Below, piece after piece: positions 17,801-25,340 of a stretch of DNA of 51,838 nt. Origin of the DNA: an uncultured bacterium. GTDB lineage: Bacteria; Patescibacteriota; Microgenomatia; UBA1400; PJMF01. The position numbers were made by a program, and so were the translations under genes. The notes beneath the pieces were generated by a model. It worked only from the letters and a program-made list of their open reading frames with translations. It made no database searches and was not told the origin of the DNA. Each line of letters starts with the position of its first letter. Positions within the stretch are counted from its first letter, which is position 1. The stretch lies in contig CAJBWJ010000032.1 of the NCBI GenBank assembly GCA_903959355.1, forward strand, positions 1 through 51,838, written 5' to 3'.

Positions 17801-18728
17801 GCGGCAATTGATCAAAAGTGACCTGCATTCCCGGAGGAAGTCCAAGTTTAGCCAATGACTCTGCATTAAAATATCTATTAAGAGCCTGATTGATCGCTAT
17901 AATTGAAAGAGATTGAATGTAGAGCTTGGATTCTGAGTCTAGCTCGGAGATTTTGACAGGTGTTCTTGATTGGTCTGGAGGTTGATCTGGTCTTCTTTGG
18001 CTTTCATCGCTTTTTTTCTGGCCATCCTGATCATTTCCTCCAAGATCAGAAGAATTGCCTGAAGCGCCTCCTCCACCTCCAAGTAAAATGCTTCCACCTC
18101 CACCGCCACCACTACCATCTGAGGCAGTAGTTCCTAATTGCTCGTCGTCATCTCTTGATTTATTTGTATCGAGAGGGCCAATACTTGGGGCCAAAATTTC
18201 ATGAATCAATTCTATTAACTTAATGATTCTGTCAGTTAGCTGTTCATTTTCAATGCGCTCCAGCTCTTCAATCGTGATTTTATTATTGGATGGGTGAACT
18301 CCAATCCATTCAAAAACACTTTTGATGTCATCTAATTTATTTCCTTGTTCCTGAGTGACAACAAAATTTCTATTACTCTTTAATGACGTGCGAATTTGTT
18401 CAACAAAATTAAGAAGATCTGAAAGAAAAATAAATGGTTGATCATCTGGATTTCCGATTCGACCCTCCAAAAGATCTTCAGCTCTACTTAGATCAAAGCG
18501 ATTGTCGCTAAAATGCCTTCCGGAGTCTGGTTTTTCAACGATGATGTTGCAAGTAACTTTTCTTGTGCCGGCTGAAACACTATAAAAATTTTTAATCCAG
18601 TAAGCACTATCACTTAAAACCTCATTGATTGCTTGTGGCTGCAAGTTTTCAACGCCAGAAATCTTCTTAAGACCAATACGGTCAGAGCGTTTAAAAATTT
18701 TGTTTTCTGAACTAGAAGAACTTGCCAT
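14877..18728 (-). CDS. Giant T4SS-locus membrane protein ending in LytM-like domain
   Basis: 1283 residues. Residues 1-770 are hydrophilic and helical, broken by a Gly-rich linker at about 204-225. A membrane hairpin lies near 774-805 (WLVALAVLAALSSMLPLLLLLAP) and another helix near 870-895. The outside part has a Ser/Thr/Pro stretch (TPTPTIGSGEITPTPS) and a Cys-rich C-terminus. Residues about 1125-1245 have the layout of an M23/LytM domain: FGDSYDIG, YGPPVYANFDG, YEDFAHFQE and GIGDVHSHFG. The HSH pair aligns with the HLH zinc motif, but the first histidine (H-x3-D) is not seen, so the enzyme may be inactive. A TATAAT lies 9 bases before the ATG. It may act as the envelope-spanning scaffold of the secretion machine. 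Confidence 0.8.
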   Translation of the reverse strand: MASSSSSENKIFKRSDRIGLKKISGVENLQPQAINEVLSDSAYWIKNFYSVSAGTRKVTCNIIVEKPDSGRHFSDNRFDLSRAEDLLEGRIGNPDDQPFIFLSDLLNFVEQIRTSLKSNRNFVVTQEQGNKLDDIKSVFEWIGVHPSNNKITIEELERIENEQLTDRIIKLIELIHEILAPSIGPLDTNKSRDDDEQLGTTASDGSGGGGGGSILLGGGGGASGNSSDLGGNDQDGQKKSDESQRRPDQPPDQSRTPVKISELDSESKLYIQSLSIIAINQALNRYFNAESLAKLGLPPGMQVTFDQLPLEIRRQLMDRSFLQVETLLLGGEFSLDKLISDSSQRINFSNQAALGLLMDVHGLNLINSAVRDIAMRGKGAEKRTKENEKKKLTKDKISQRIKNDKENILSTEAAQKQIDKTAANPDFARVIERELDIINNEQQLDKTLLEKLSGIIGYDSVTNERIVNNTRSIIELLIQQGLPPEYLIPDPKNFDYNRFKNIFGNDIDQKQFNEHKEELANLIIFYWKRKRAIWAKEIREEFSQEKLTPEEAQKLYEKIKKDPKRAAVLRNLGTTLNYTGGRSTAEELAENAGELNELDELDGLVDNKAAEDFKAQQKDLISKYLSAKLAELKPAEQQKTMKVYFEFYMPGVAYTTYNIQIFETTILPQINPMDLYMIQAGEAFGPGAFARDESGYVQQAFDPETEYHGTGLMDSAIGQTGKRLAAEAIGDALYLIPGFGEGLLAAEASIPILKQIKNQLIEMGLEKVLEFIKKNWPWLVALAVLAALSSMLPLLLLLAPAAIMLRNGFAGIKDFFSGAEKALGKIGEGIGGFGSQSGTNLAQRAAAQGQGAGAQFPQGAKTLMNQFSSSAMATAGQAVIATVGASTIFIFIYQTSLNSAFLTDFPKNESEINGGAGGEKTSKYAEINKTAVIKTGCASPENDGAKCENPSFPLSIEYTVTIKPKEDFSLQITDIKDTIKFKQSKKGWEEAGQAMPSIPSEKLLDFDYFKDLIKEQGGLTNTPLSTTPTPTIGSGEITPTPSETVPTDGVIVIPAGESLTFTYTLDELDSNYNHTAILNTIEANFYYQNSFMSGTDNVTTAARVCLGNCSAGAGCWPSTGTIWQLPFGDYSHSPPNAGGFGDSYDIGCDGCSGAAIYGPPVYANFDGNLCFKRCDDNQYGCRYILEFQYEGQTYYEDFAHFQEPNPALSTPNTCMQVEAGFMIGLMSNRGIGDVHSHFGTVIDAGGGWWGSKPASSAIEQLMPETDNGNSPAKVGDHVTSCYD

Positions 18729-18737
18729 GACTAGCCA

Positions 18738-18743
18738 ATTATA
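18738..18743 (-). promoter_or_regulatory. -10 element of the 1283-residue gene, almost leaderless
   Basis: TATAAT on the minus strand ends 9 bases before the ATG; leader 2-3 bases. The -35 is poor. Confidence 0.45.
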
Positions 18744-18883
18744 GCTGCAAGTAACAGAGAAGGGTAGTTATAGTAGGAGCTTTTTTGCAAAGAAAATGAG
18801 TATTTTAATGTATTTTTTGGTCTGTCTGTTAAAAATTACATTTTAAATAGATTTGCATCTGGGTTTTTCCATTCTAATTGTAG

Positions 18884-18904
18884 TATAATTTTCACTGTTA
18901 TACT
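18884..18904 (+). promoter_or_regulatory. Two -10 candidates for the 1215-residue gene
   Basis: TATAAT at 18884-18889 and extended TGTTATACT at 18896-18904. The second gives a leader of about 12 bases, the first about 27. No Shine-Dalgarno precedes the ATG at 18924. The 195-base gap is divergent and otherwise empty. Confidence 0.4.
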
Positions 18905-18923
18905 CTTGTATTTCTTGTAAAAA

Positions 18924-21900
18924 ATGAACCCAGAAGCGCAAACAGAATACCAGCGAAAACTTGAAGAAGCATCTGAAAAAGTTATTGCTAACTTGAAGCG
19001 TAAAAGAGATCACTTGGGTTTAAGCTACGAAGAGTTGAAGGATGAGATAAAAGCATCAATTAAAGAGAAAATACTTCCAATAGCTGATGAATATGATAGC
19101 TTACTAGCTGGTGAGATTAACATAGACACTCCTCTCGCAGCAATTTCAAAGAAAATTAAATCGGCTTTTGAACCTGTAAAAGAACCAATAAAAAAAGATG
19201 AAGATGAGGAAGATGTAGACTCTGAATCAGATGATCTGGAGTCTTTGAAGACTTATCAAAAAATACTAGACAAGATAGCTTTTTATACACAGGCAATTGC
19301 GGAAATAGGAAAAATTAAAAATGAAATAGTAGCTGATCCTGGCTTTTCTAAATCAAATGTTGTCGCAGGATTGGCTCCATTCCTAGATTTATTTTTTGAG
19401 GCAGGTTTAAAAGTTGACTTTGTAGTAACTGTAGAACGTGAGGGTTTTGATGATCCGGTAGAATTGCATAAGAATGACACCATTCTCTTAAAAGATATAG
19501 CAATGGCAATCAAACTCAATAAGGATGCAAGAGGTGCAAGAGCGAGAAGAGACATTGAATCTTTTACAGAATCTGTTTTTGGAAGACTACAAATACCTAA
19601 AGATGAAGTTCCAACCACACCAAAAAGAATTATTTCGATGCTGGCGAAGGAATTTTTTAATTTAGTCCCAGACTTTAAAAATTTAAAAGTAGCTTTAATT
19701 GACCAAACAATCGAGCTTGCCAAAAAGAAAAAAGATACATACGAAGATTCCACTCAAAGAATCAATAAGAATTACGAAAAAATATTTAATCCAAAATTAG
19801 GAGATCTAAAAACTGTTTTAGATGATTTCGGCGACGATCTAACCCATAGGGGATATGAAAAAGGAAAAATAAGTAAGAAAAAGCAGGATGGGTTGACAGA
19901 TGAGCTAAATGATAAAACTAAAGTTGTCCTAATGGAGCTTGGAAGCATGAGACGTCCGGTTTCAGAAAAAAAGAATAGTTTAAATGAGCTGCTGTCCTTA
20001 ATTCAATCTTATGAGGAAGATTTTGCTGCAAACGAAGACGATGAGGCTTCTGGAAAAATAGACAAAAAAGAATTAAAAAGACTGCAGAATAGCCTGCAAG
20101 ATAAATTGATACTAAAAGCCAGTAAAATCGCAAAAAGCATTGACCTGAAAAAGGAGCAATTAGAAGATTCTAAAGAATTAGAACAAGCAAAATCAACAAT
20201 TAAAGATGAAATTTATAAGGCAGACTCGGTTTTAATAATGTACGATTTCTTCCAAGACGAGCTTGTGAGACAAAGAACCCTGTTTATTGAGGAGTGGGGA
20301 TTGGATGAATTTACAAAAGACATTGAAAATAGAGAAGTTGATAGTTTGAGTCCTTGGGAAATAGTTAAATATGTGATCAAAAAAGAGGTGGCATTTTGGA
20401 CGCCGCTTCATCAAGAATCAGACAATGAATTTTTAAGAGCTTTGGTTGATAAGATTAAATACAATTTCATGGAAGATGGTAAGGGTTACGAATCTAATGG
20501 ATCTAGAATGGGTACTGACGATGACGCGTGGTCAAACTCAGAGGGCAGAACGATAATGGGGTTACTGCAAACCTATGCTTTGTATGCAAGCAGTATACAT
20601 GGTGAGCATTTTGCTGAAGGAAAAAAAGACGAACTTTTCAATAATCTTAGAGCTTTTAAGATCACTAGAGAAGGATTATATGGGGAAACTCTTGGTCATC
20701 CAGTTTATGGACCTTATTTAACCAAGATTATGGAAATTTCTCAATATTTGCCAACTTTGCGTCAAGGATCTCTACCTCCAATAGCAATACTTTCTGATCT
20801 GAATCTCTTAAAAAGTAAAATGATTCCAGATCAATATGAAATATTCAAAGATAGACTGGGCAGAGCAGTTAATCCATCCAGGCTAGTTGTGCTGCATGAA
20901 AGAAATGTTATTAGAGAAGGTAAGAGTATCAAGCTTGCTGCAGATAGATTTGTAAAAGACGATGATGGCAATTGGGCTTTTTATCCTGGCGAAGAAACTT
21001 TGCCAACAGATCAATTGATCCTGACATCAAATCCTGACTTTAGTTACCAAACCCTCTCTGGAAATATTGGTAGAACAGTAGCTTCAAGACTTCATGAATT
21101 TGCAGCAGAATTAATAGATAATAATCCGGAGCAATTTGGCTTAACTAAAGATGATATTCCAAAAAATGAAGACAATGTTTTTGCTGTGCAAACATTTGCT
21201 CAGTTTTTGTTTTATTCTTTTCCATTTTTAACTAAAATTTATGCAGATTATGAATTACAAACGCAAACAGCTTCTCATACTGTAAAGAGTGAAACATTAA
21301 ATTGGAACAAGCTGTTCTCTCCACTCGGTGAGGCTATTCAAGATTCTGATCGATATGGACTCAGATCAGCTTTAATGTGGATTTTTGTTTATTATGCTCC
21401 GTTCAAAGAGGGATTATTCGGAGCCTCTGGTAATTCGACAAGAATTAATCGTATTCAAAAGCTCATGATAGCTCATCAAAAATTTGTTTTTGGTGAAGAC
21501 GCAATGTCGCATATTGCCGGACAGCTAGACGCTCATAATTATTTTGGTTTGCCACTAGGTTTCACAACTGCACTCGACATGATAAAAATCTCCGAAGGAG
21601 AAATTTCTAGACTTTTTGGAGACATAATTCATGAAGATGGAAGAGTAAATCCAGGATCATTTGAAAATCCACATAAAATTGGTCCAAAAGGAGATATTGA
21701 TGCTGATGATGATGGTAAAAAAGTTGAAGGTCTTCCTGCTTATGACTGGGATTTATTTTTGCTTTCAGCCAAAGCTTATTTAAAATTATTAGAGACAACC
21801 ATTAAAGATATAGAAGTTGGCAGCTTAACTCTACATGATTTGGAACAAGGAGAATTGAATCCAATCACTCAGCTTCTATTTAAAGTAATGGGGCAATTTA

Positions 21901-22571
21901 AAATGTGGTTTTTTGGCAATGAAGATAGCCCAGCTAACGTATTGAAAAAATCCAGTCCTCTTGTATTTCATGCATTTCTAAGACATGCTCACGCCACCAA
22001 AAGAGAGAGACCTGCTGATGTGGTCAAGATTTTTTCAGCCATAATGAAGGCAGTGGAGTCTTCTCTCGGAATTATCGGTAGCGGTCCTAAAGTTAATAGA
22101 GGTTTAGGTTCCGGATCAGTGAGCAAGGCTGTTGCTGTTGTTCATGAGTGGATGGAAGGTCATCATGACGAGCGTGTGTATAGCGATGGAAAACCAAATT
22201 GGGGAGAAGCAATCTCGAGAGGCCTAGGAGGCCAACCTATGCTTGATCCAAAAATTTGCGATGGTTTTACTCCATTATCTGGAAGTTGTTTTGATGCCAG
22301 GCAACCTCTACTGATTGATTACTTGAAGCTTCTTTGGGAAGATTTTTCTGAAGAATACACCACAAAAGAAAATCCAGATGGACTTGGCAAGTGGCCATTC
22401 GTAATAACAGCTGATTTAGGGATTAAATATGTTGCCTGGGCTCCATCCGAGGCCCCTATTAAGCTTAGTGGTAGAACTAATGAATGGACAGAAATTGTAG
22501 ATTGGTTTAGAGCTCGAATTCTGCGTAAAGAGCCAGTCTCATCCCCTCTTAAAAGACCTAAGTTTGATTGA
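18924..22571 (+). CDS. 1215-residue cytoplasmic protein of unknown function
   Basis: I recognise no family. There is no signal peptide or membrane helix, so it should be cytoplasmic. Residues 1-470 are rich in Lys, Glu and Asp with long helices (for example KELKRLQNSLQDKLILKASK), probably coiled coil. From about 480 the chain is less charged and looks like a large globular region with many aromatic residues. HEWMEGHHDER (about 1074-1084) is a His/Glu-rich cluster that could bind metal, but it is not a true HExxH. The gene stands alone on the plus strand, between the 1283-residue gene and the VirB6-like gene, which suggests a partner or a substrate of the secretion machine. Codon use resembles its neighbours. 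Confidence 0.85.
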   Translation: MNPEAQTEYQRKLEEASEKVIANLKRKRDHLGLSYEELKDEIKASIKEKILPIADEYDSLLAGEINIDTPLAAISKKIKSAFEPVKEPIKKDEDEEDVDSESDDLESLKTYQKILDKIAFYTQAIAEIGKIKNEIVADPGFSKSNVVAGLAPFLDLFFEAGLKVDFVVTVEREGFDDPVELHKNDTILLKDIAMAIKLNKDARGARARRDIESFTESVFGRLQIPKDEVPTTPKRIISMLAKEFFNLVPDFKNLKVALIDQTIELAKKKKDTYEDSTQRINKNYEKIFNPKLGDLKTVLDDFGDDLTHRGYEKGKISKKKQDGLTDELNDKTKVVLMELGSMRRPVSEKKNSLNELLSLIQSYEEDFAANEDDEASGKIDKKELKRLQNSLQDKLILKASKIAKSIDLKKEQLEDSKELEQAKSTIKDEIYKADSVLIMYDFFQDELVRQRTLFIEEWGLDEFTKDIENREVDSLSPWEIVKYVIKKEVAFWTPLHQESDNEFLRALVDKIKYNFMEDGKGYESNGSRMGTDDDAWSNSEGRTIMGLLQTYALYASSIHGEHFAEGKKDELFNNLRAFKITREGLYGETLGHPVYGPYLTKIMEISQYLPTLRQGSLPPIAILSDLNLLKSKMIPDQYEIFKDRLGRAVNPSRLVVLHERNVIREGKSIKLAADRFVKDDDGNWAFYPGEETLPTDQLILTSNPDFSYQTLSGNIGRTVASRLHEFAAELIDNNPEQFGLTKDDIPKNEDNVFAVQTFAQFLFYSFPFLTKIYADYELQTQTASHTVKSETLNWNKLFSPLGEAIQDSDRYGLRSALMWIFVYYAPFKEGLFGASGNSTRINRIQKLMIAHQKFVFGEDAMSHIAGQLDAHNYFGLPLGFTTALDMIKISEGEISRLFGDIIHEDGRVNPGSFENPHKIGPKGDIDADDDGKKVEGLPAYDWDLFLLSAKAYLKLLETTIKDIEVGSLTLHDLEQGELNPITQLLFKVMGQFKMWFFGNEDSPANVLKKSSPLVFHAFLRHAHATKRERPADVVKIFSAIMKAVESSLGIIGSGPKVNRGLGSGSVSKAVAVVHEWMEGHHDERVYSDGKPNWGEAISRGLGGQPMLDPKICDGFTPLSGSCFDARQPLLIDYLKLLWEDFSEEYTTKENPDGLGKWPFVITADLGIKYVAWAPSEAPIKLSGRTNEWTEIVDWFRARILRKEPVSSPLKRPKFD

Positions 22572-22631
22572 TCAAACTAGTTTTCACGGAATTTAATTAT
22601 TAGGAGACTTAAATTTTAGAAGTTTCAGATT

Positions 22632-24377
22632 TTAAGAACTTCCACCCTTACCTAGATTAGCGCCTGCGCTTGGAGTCTCTGTCTTTGCTTCAGCAGCTTT
22701 TCCATGACCTTCACCAGGCTTATTCTTCTCAAGGTTATGTTTATACATGTCTTCAGCCCAATTCTTTCTCAAAATGCTGCCGCTAGTGATGTCTTGTATT
22801 GTGGTATTTGCCGTACGACCCCATTCCATTCCTTCTCCAGCTCCACCAAGCATACCCTTAGATTTCATCTCTATTGCATTTCCATCACCATCATTCTGAC
22901 CTGTAATTGTTCCACCCATAATAGCGTGCGATAGAGCACCTCTAGCGCTTCCACCACCTTGCTTATAGTAGTTTTTATAATCTCTGTAAGCACTAACGCC
23001 TCCAGGAACTGCTTTGGCCACAGCACCTGCTACTGGCAAACTGGCATCAGCAATTGGTTTCATCTTGCCAAATGCACTGCTGGCTAACTGTCCAAATATT
23101 CCTTCATCCACGCCCATAGCTTTTTTGACCTGTTGCATGATCTCTGGAATGACCAATAAAACACCAATGCCAAGAATTACTGGAACAATGGCACCCTGGC
23201 CCTGGCCAACTAAAAATGGAGGCATAAAGCCACCACCAAAAGCTGTGTCTAGAGTTTGTCCGGTGCCTTGTAAAGCGCGAATTGGAGCAGTCAGCATTCT
23301 TTGTACTAATACACAAACTAAAACAACTGGCCAAAGAACTAGATTGCCTACCAGATCTTTAATCCATTTACCAAAAACATTCTTTCCAGGAAAAGCACCC
23401 ATCATTAAAACGATTGGCGAAAAAATAATTTGAATAAGTACAGCCACATAAGTTTTGACTAATTCGAAGAAAACCTTAAATGTGGCAAAAAGAATAGCAA
23501 TACCGATGATAACTGTACCAAGTAAACTAGACATCCAGGCAATAGCTTCACCAACCAGGCCAATATTTAAGGCATCTTCCATAAACTGTTCAATAGCATT
23601 TTGAGTAGCACCAGTAGTACCTTTAAACATTAGACCAACTAGGCCAAAAATATTTCGAGTAACAATATCTGTTCCTTCGGAGAAGAAACCAGCCAACATA
23701 TACATGGCGACATACATTAAATCAATCATAAAACCAGCAATGGCATAGGAAAAAGTAACAGCGAGCATGGCGACAATGACACTTGGAATGGCTTGTTGCG
23801 CGGTAATTGCGGCTTGGCCAACCTTAGTTCTAAACATGATCATAAAACCAATAATTAAGAAAATTAAAACAAAGAATAGATAAGCTAAATTGCGAAAAGC
23901 CTTCCAAGTTTCTAGGATTGGATCGAGAGCAGAGAAGCCTAAACCCTGAGCTTGAGCTTCTGGAATGATTTTGGCTGATCTCATGACATCGGCGACATAA
24001 ACGCGAGCACTAGCAGGTTGTTTGTAGAGAGCAACAATGCCTTTGTTGACATCACCAAGTACGCCATAACCAAGCTGCTTTTCCAAAGCTTTTCGCTCGG
24101 AAGTCGTAATATCTGCACTTTTTGGTATACCTGCCATGCCAACACTATGAAAAACCAATCCAGTAAAAATATTTGAAAGACTTTCTTGATCAAACTTTTC
24201 TTTATCTGCTTCTATTTTAGCAAAAGACTTAGCACTTTTTGTGCCAGAGGCGGTAGTAAAAATTCCTTGCAACCAATCGATAACGCTAGCTGCTTTGGCA
24301 GGCTTAGCTGACATGAAAAAACATGAGAAAACAAAAAATAAAATCAGCAGTAGGCGAGAGGCTTTTTTCTGCATCAT
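22632..24377 (-). CDS. VirB6/TrbL-like polytopic T4SS membrane protein
   Basis: 581 residues from the chosen start. A signal peptide with basic start MMQKK and an A-K-A cleavage site is followed by an outside segment. Then at least six membrane helices run between about 155 and 425 (AYLFFVLIFLIIGFMIMF, IPSVIVAMLAVTFSYAIAGF, further pairs to AIVPVILGIGVLLVIPEIM). A Gly-rich soluble tail follows. This is the plan of VirB6/TrbL channel proteins. A longer frame opens at 24455, but the first 26 residues would spoil the signal peptide, and TATACT at 24384-24389 lies exactly 6 bases before ATG 24377. The gene is divergent from the DHH-like gene. Confidence 0.82.
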   Translation of the reverse strand: MMQKKASRLLLILFFVFSCFFMSAKPAKAASVIDWLQGIFTTASGTKSAKSFAKIEADKEKFDQESLSNIFTGLVFHSVGMAGIPKSADITTSERKALEKQLGYGVLGDVNKGIVALYKQPASARVYVADVMRSAKIIPEAQAQGLGFSALDPILETWKAFRNLAYLFFVLIFLIIGFMIMFRTKVGQAAITAQQAIPSVIVAMLAVTFSYAIAGFMIDLMYVAMYMLAGFFSEGTDIVTRNIFGLVGLMFKGTTGATQNAIEQFMEDALNIGLVGEAIAWMSSLLGTVIIGIAILFATFKVFFELVKTYVAVLIQIIFSPIVLMMGAFPGKNVFGKWIKDLVGNLVLWPVVLVCVLVQRMLTAPIRALQGTGQTLDTAFGGGFMPPFLVGQGQGAIVPVILGIGVLLVIPEIMQQVKKAMGVDEGIFGQLASSAFGKMKPIADASLPVAGAVAKAVPGGVSAYRDYKNYYKQGGGSARGALSHAIMGGTITGQNDGDGNAIEMKSKGMLGGAGEGMEWGRTANTTIQDITSGSILRKNWAEDMYKHNLEKNKPGEGHGKAAEAKTETPSAGANLGKGGSS

Positions 24378-24383
24378 AAGACA

Positions 24384-24389
24384 AGTATA
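24384..24389 (-). promoter_or_regulatory. -10 element of the VirB6-like gene, leaderless
   Basis: TATACT ends 6 bases before the ATG at 24377, so transcription would begin at or within a base of the start codon. Supports the shorter start. Confidence 0.5.
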
Positions 24390-24448
24390 TTTTAGAGTAA
24401 GTAGGGTGAAACTGCAAAAGATAAATAGAATTAAATAAGACAAGTCTA

Positions 24449-24477
24449 TTGACAATTTTTATAAAAACATTTAAAAC
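24449..24477 (+). promoter_or_regulatory. Promoter of the DHH-like gene
   Basis: A perfect TTGACA (24449-24454), 17-base spacer, TAAAAC (24472-24477). It ends 8 bases before ATG 24486, so the leader is 1-2 bases. The -35 is the best in the window. Confidence 0.5.
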
Positions 24478-24485
24478 AATCATAG

Positions 24486-25340
24486 ATGATCGATCAAGCA
24501 CAAACTGATAAATTTAAGGAAATTCTAGGGTTAAGTAAAAATACTTTAGTTATTTTTCCAGAAACCAAAGATCTCGATTTGTTTTTAGCTAGTTATTGTC
24601 TTTATTCTTTTTTGTCTTCAAATAGTGATGCTAGGTTACTTAGTCCAAAATTTAAGCAAAAACTTCCTACTGAGCTTCTTGATTTAGTTGAAAGTAAAAA
24701 AATCGAAACTGAACTTGGTAAAGAAAATTTATTGATGAGTTTTCCTTATCAAGAAGAACAGGTTGATAATGTTTCTTATTACATTGGCGAGCAAGACAAG
24801 CGCTTTTATTTGACTATAAAGCCGAAAAAAGGCGTCACTCCTCTCGATAGTTCCAAAGTTGAATTTTCATACGCCGGCAGCCAAGCTGATCTGTTGATTT
24901 TATGTGGAGTAGAGGATTTGGAAAAATTAGGGCAATTGTATTTTGCTTATGAAAATCTTTACAAAAGCGTTAACAATCATTTAGTAACAATCAATAATTT
25001 TATTCCTGACTTTGGCAATTTGAATTTAGACATTTCTCCAACCAGCTCTTACTCTGAAGCTGTTTTTTATTTGCTTAAGAACTTAGATGGAGAAGATCAA
25101 GACATTTTAGCTAAAAGTGATATCCCAACGCTGCTCCTTTATGGCATTGAATATAAAAGTCGTGGACTACAATCATTTGATGTAAACGCTAATACTTTTT
25201 TGGCAGTAGCTCAACTGCTTCAGCTTGGGGGAATGCGTTTGTTCAAATTGGATATAAAAACCAAAGAATCTAGTCTCGCAAATTCTTTGAAAAAAAGCCA
25301 AAAAATTATTGACCAGAACCAGATTCATTTAATAAAATAG
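24486..25340 (+). CDS. DHH phosphoesterase-like protein lacking catalytic residues
   Basis: 284 residues. The order of segments follows DHH/NrnA proteins: an opening strand TLVIFPETKDLDLFLASYCL (family: iLitsHknpDgDalgS), ADLLILCGVEDLEKLG (family: dl.i.lD....rlG), VTINNFIPDFGNLNLD where DHH would sit, SSYSEAVFYLLKNL (family: sstaElvy.ll), and LLLYGIEYKSRGLQSFDVNANTF (family: L.tGI..DT..F....t..tf). The acidic and His residues of every motif are replaced, so the protein is probably a pseudoenzyme. It overlaps the convergent 974-residue gene by 35 bases at the 3' end. The family call is by eye and moderately sure. Confidence 0.6.
   Translation: MIDQAQTDKFKEILGLSKNTLVIFPETKDLDLFLASYCLYSFLSSNSDARLLSPKFKQKLPTELLDLVESKKIETELGKENLLMSFPYQEEQVDNVSYYIGEQDKRFYLTIKPKKGVTPLDSSKVEFSYAGSQADLLILCGVEDLEKLGQLYFAYENLYKSVNNHLVTINNFIPDFGNLNLDISPTSSYSEAVFYLLKNLDGEDQDILAKSDIPTLLLYGIEYKSRGLQSFDVNANTFLAVAQLLQLGGMRLFKLDIKTKESSLANSLKKSQKIIDQNQIHLIK

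Noticed and set aside
22572..22631. Terminator between the 1215-residue gene and the VirB6-like gene
   Set aside because: GAAGTT and AACTTC can pair (6 bp) but with a 12-base loop and only short T runs; too weak to call.
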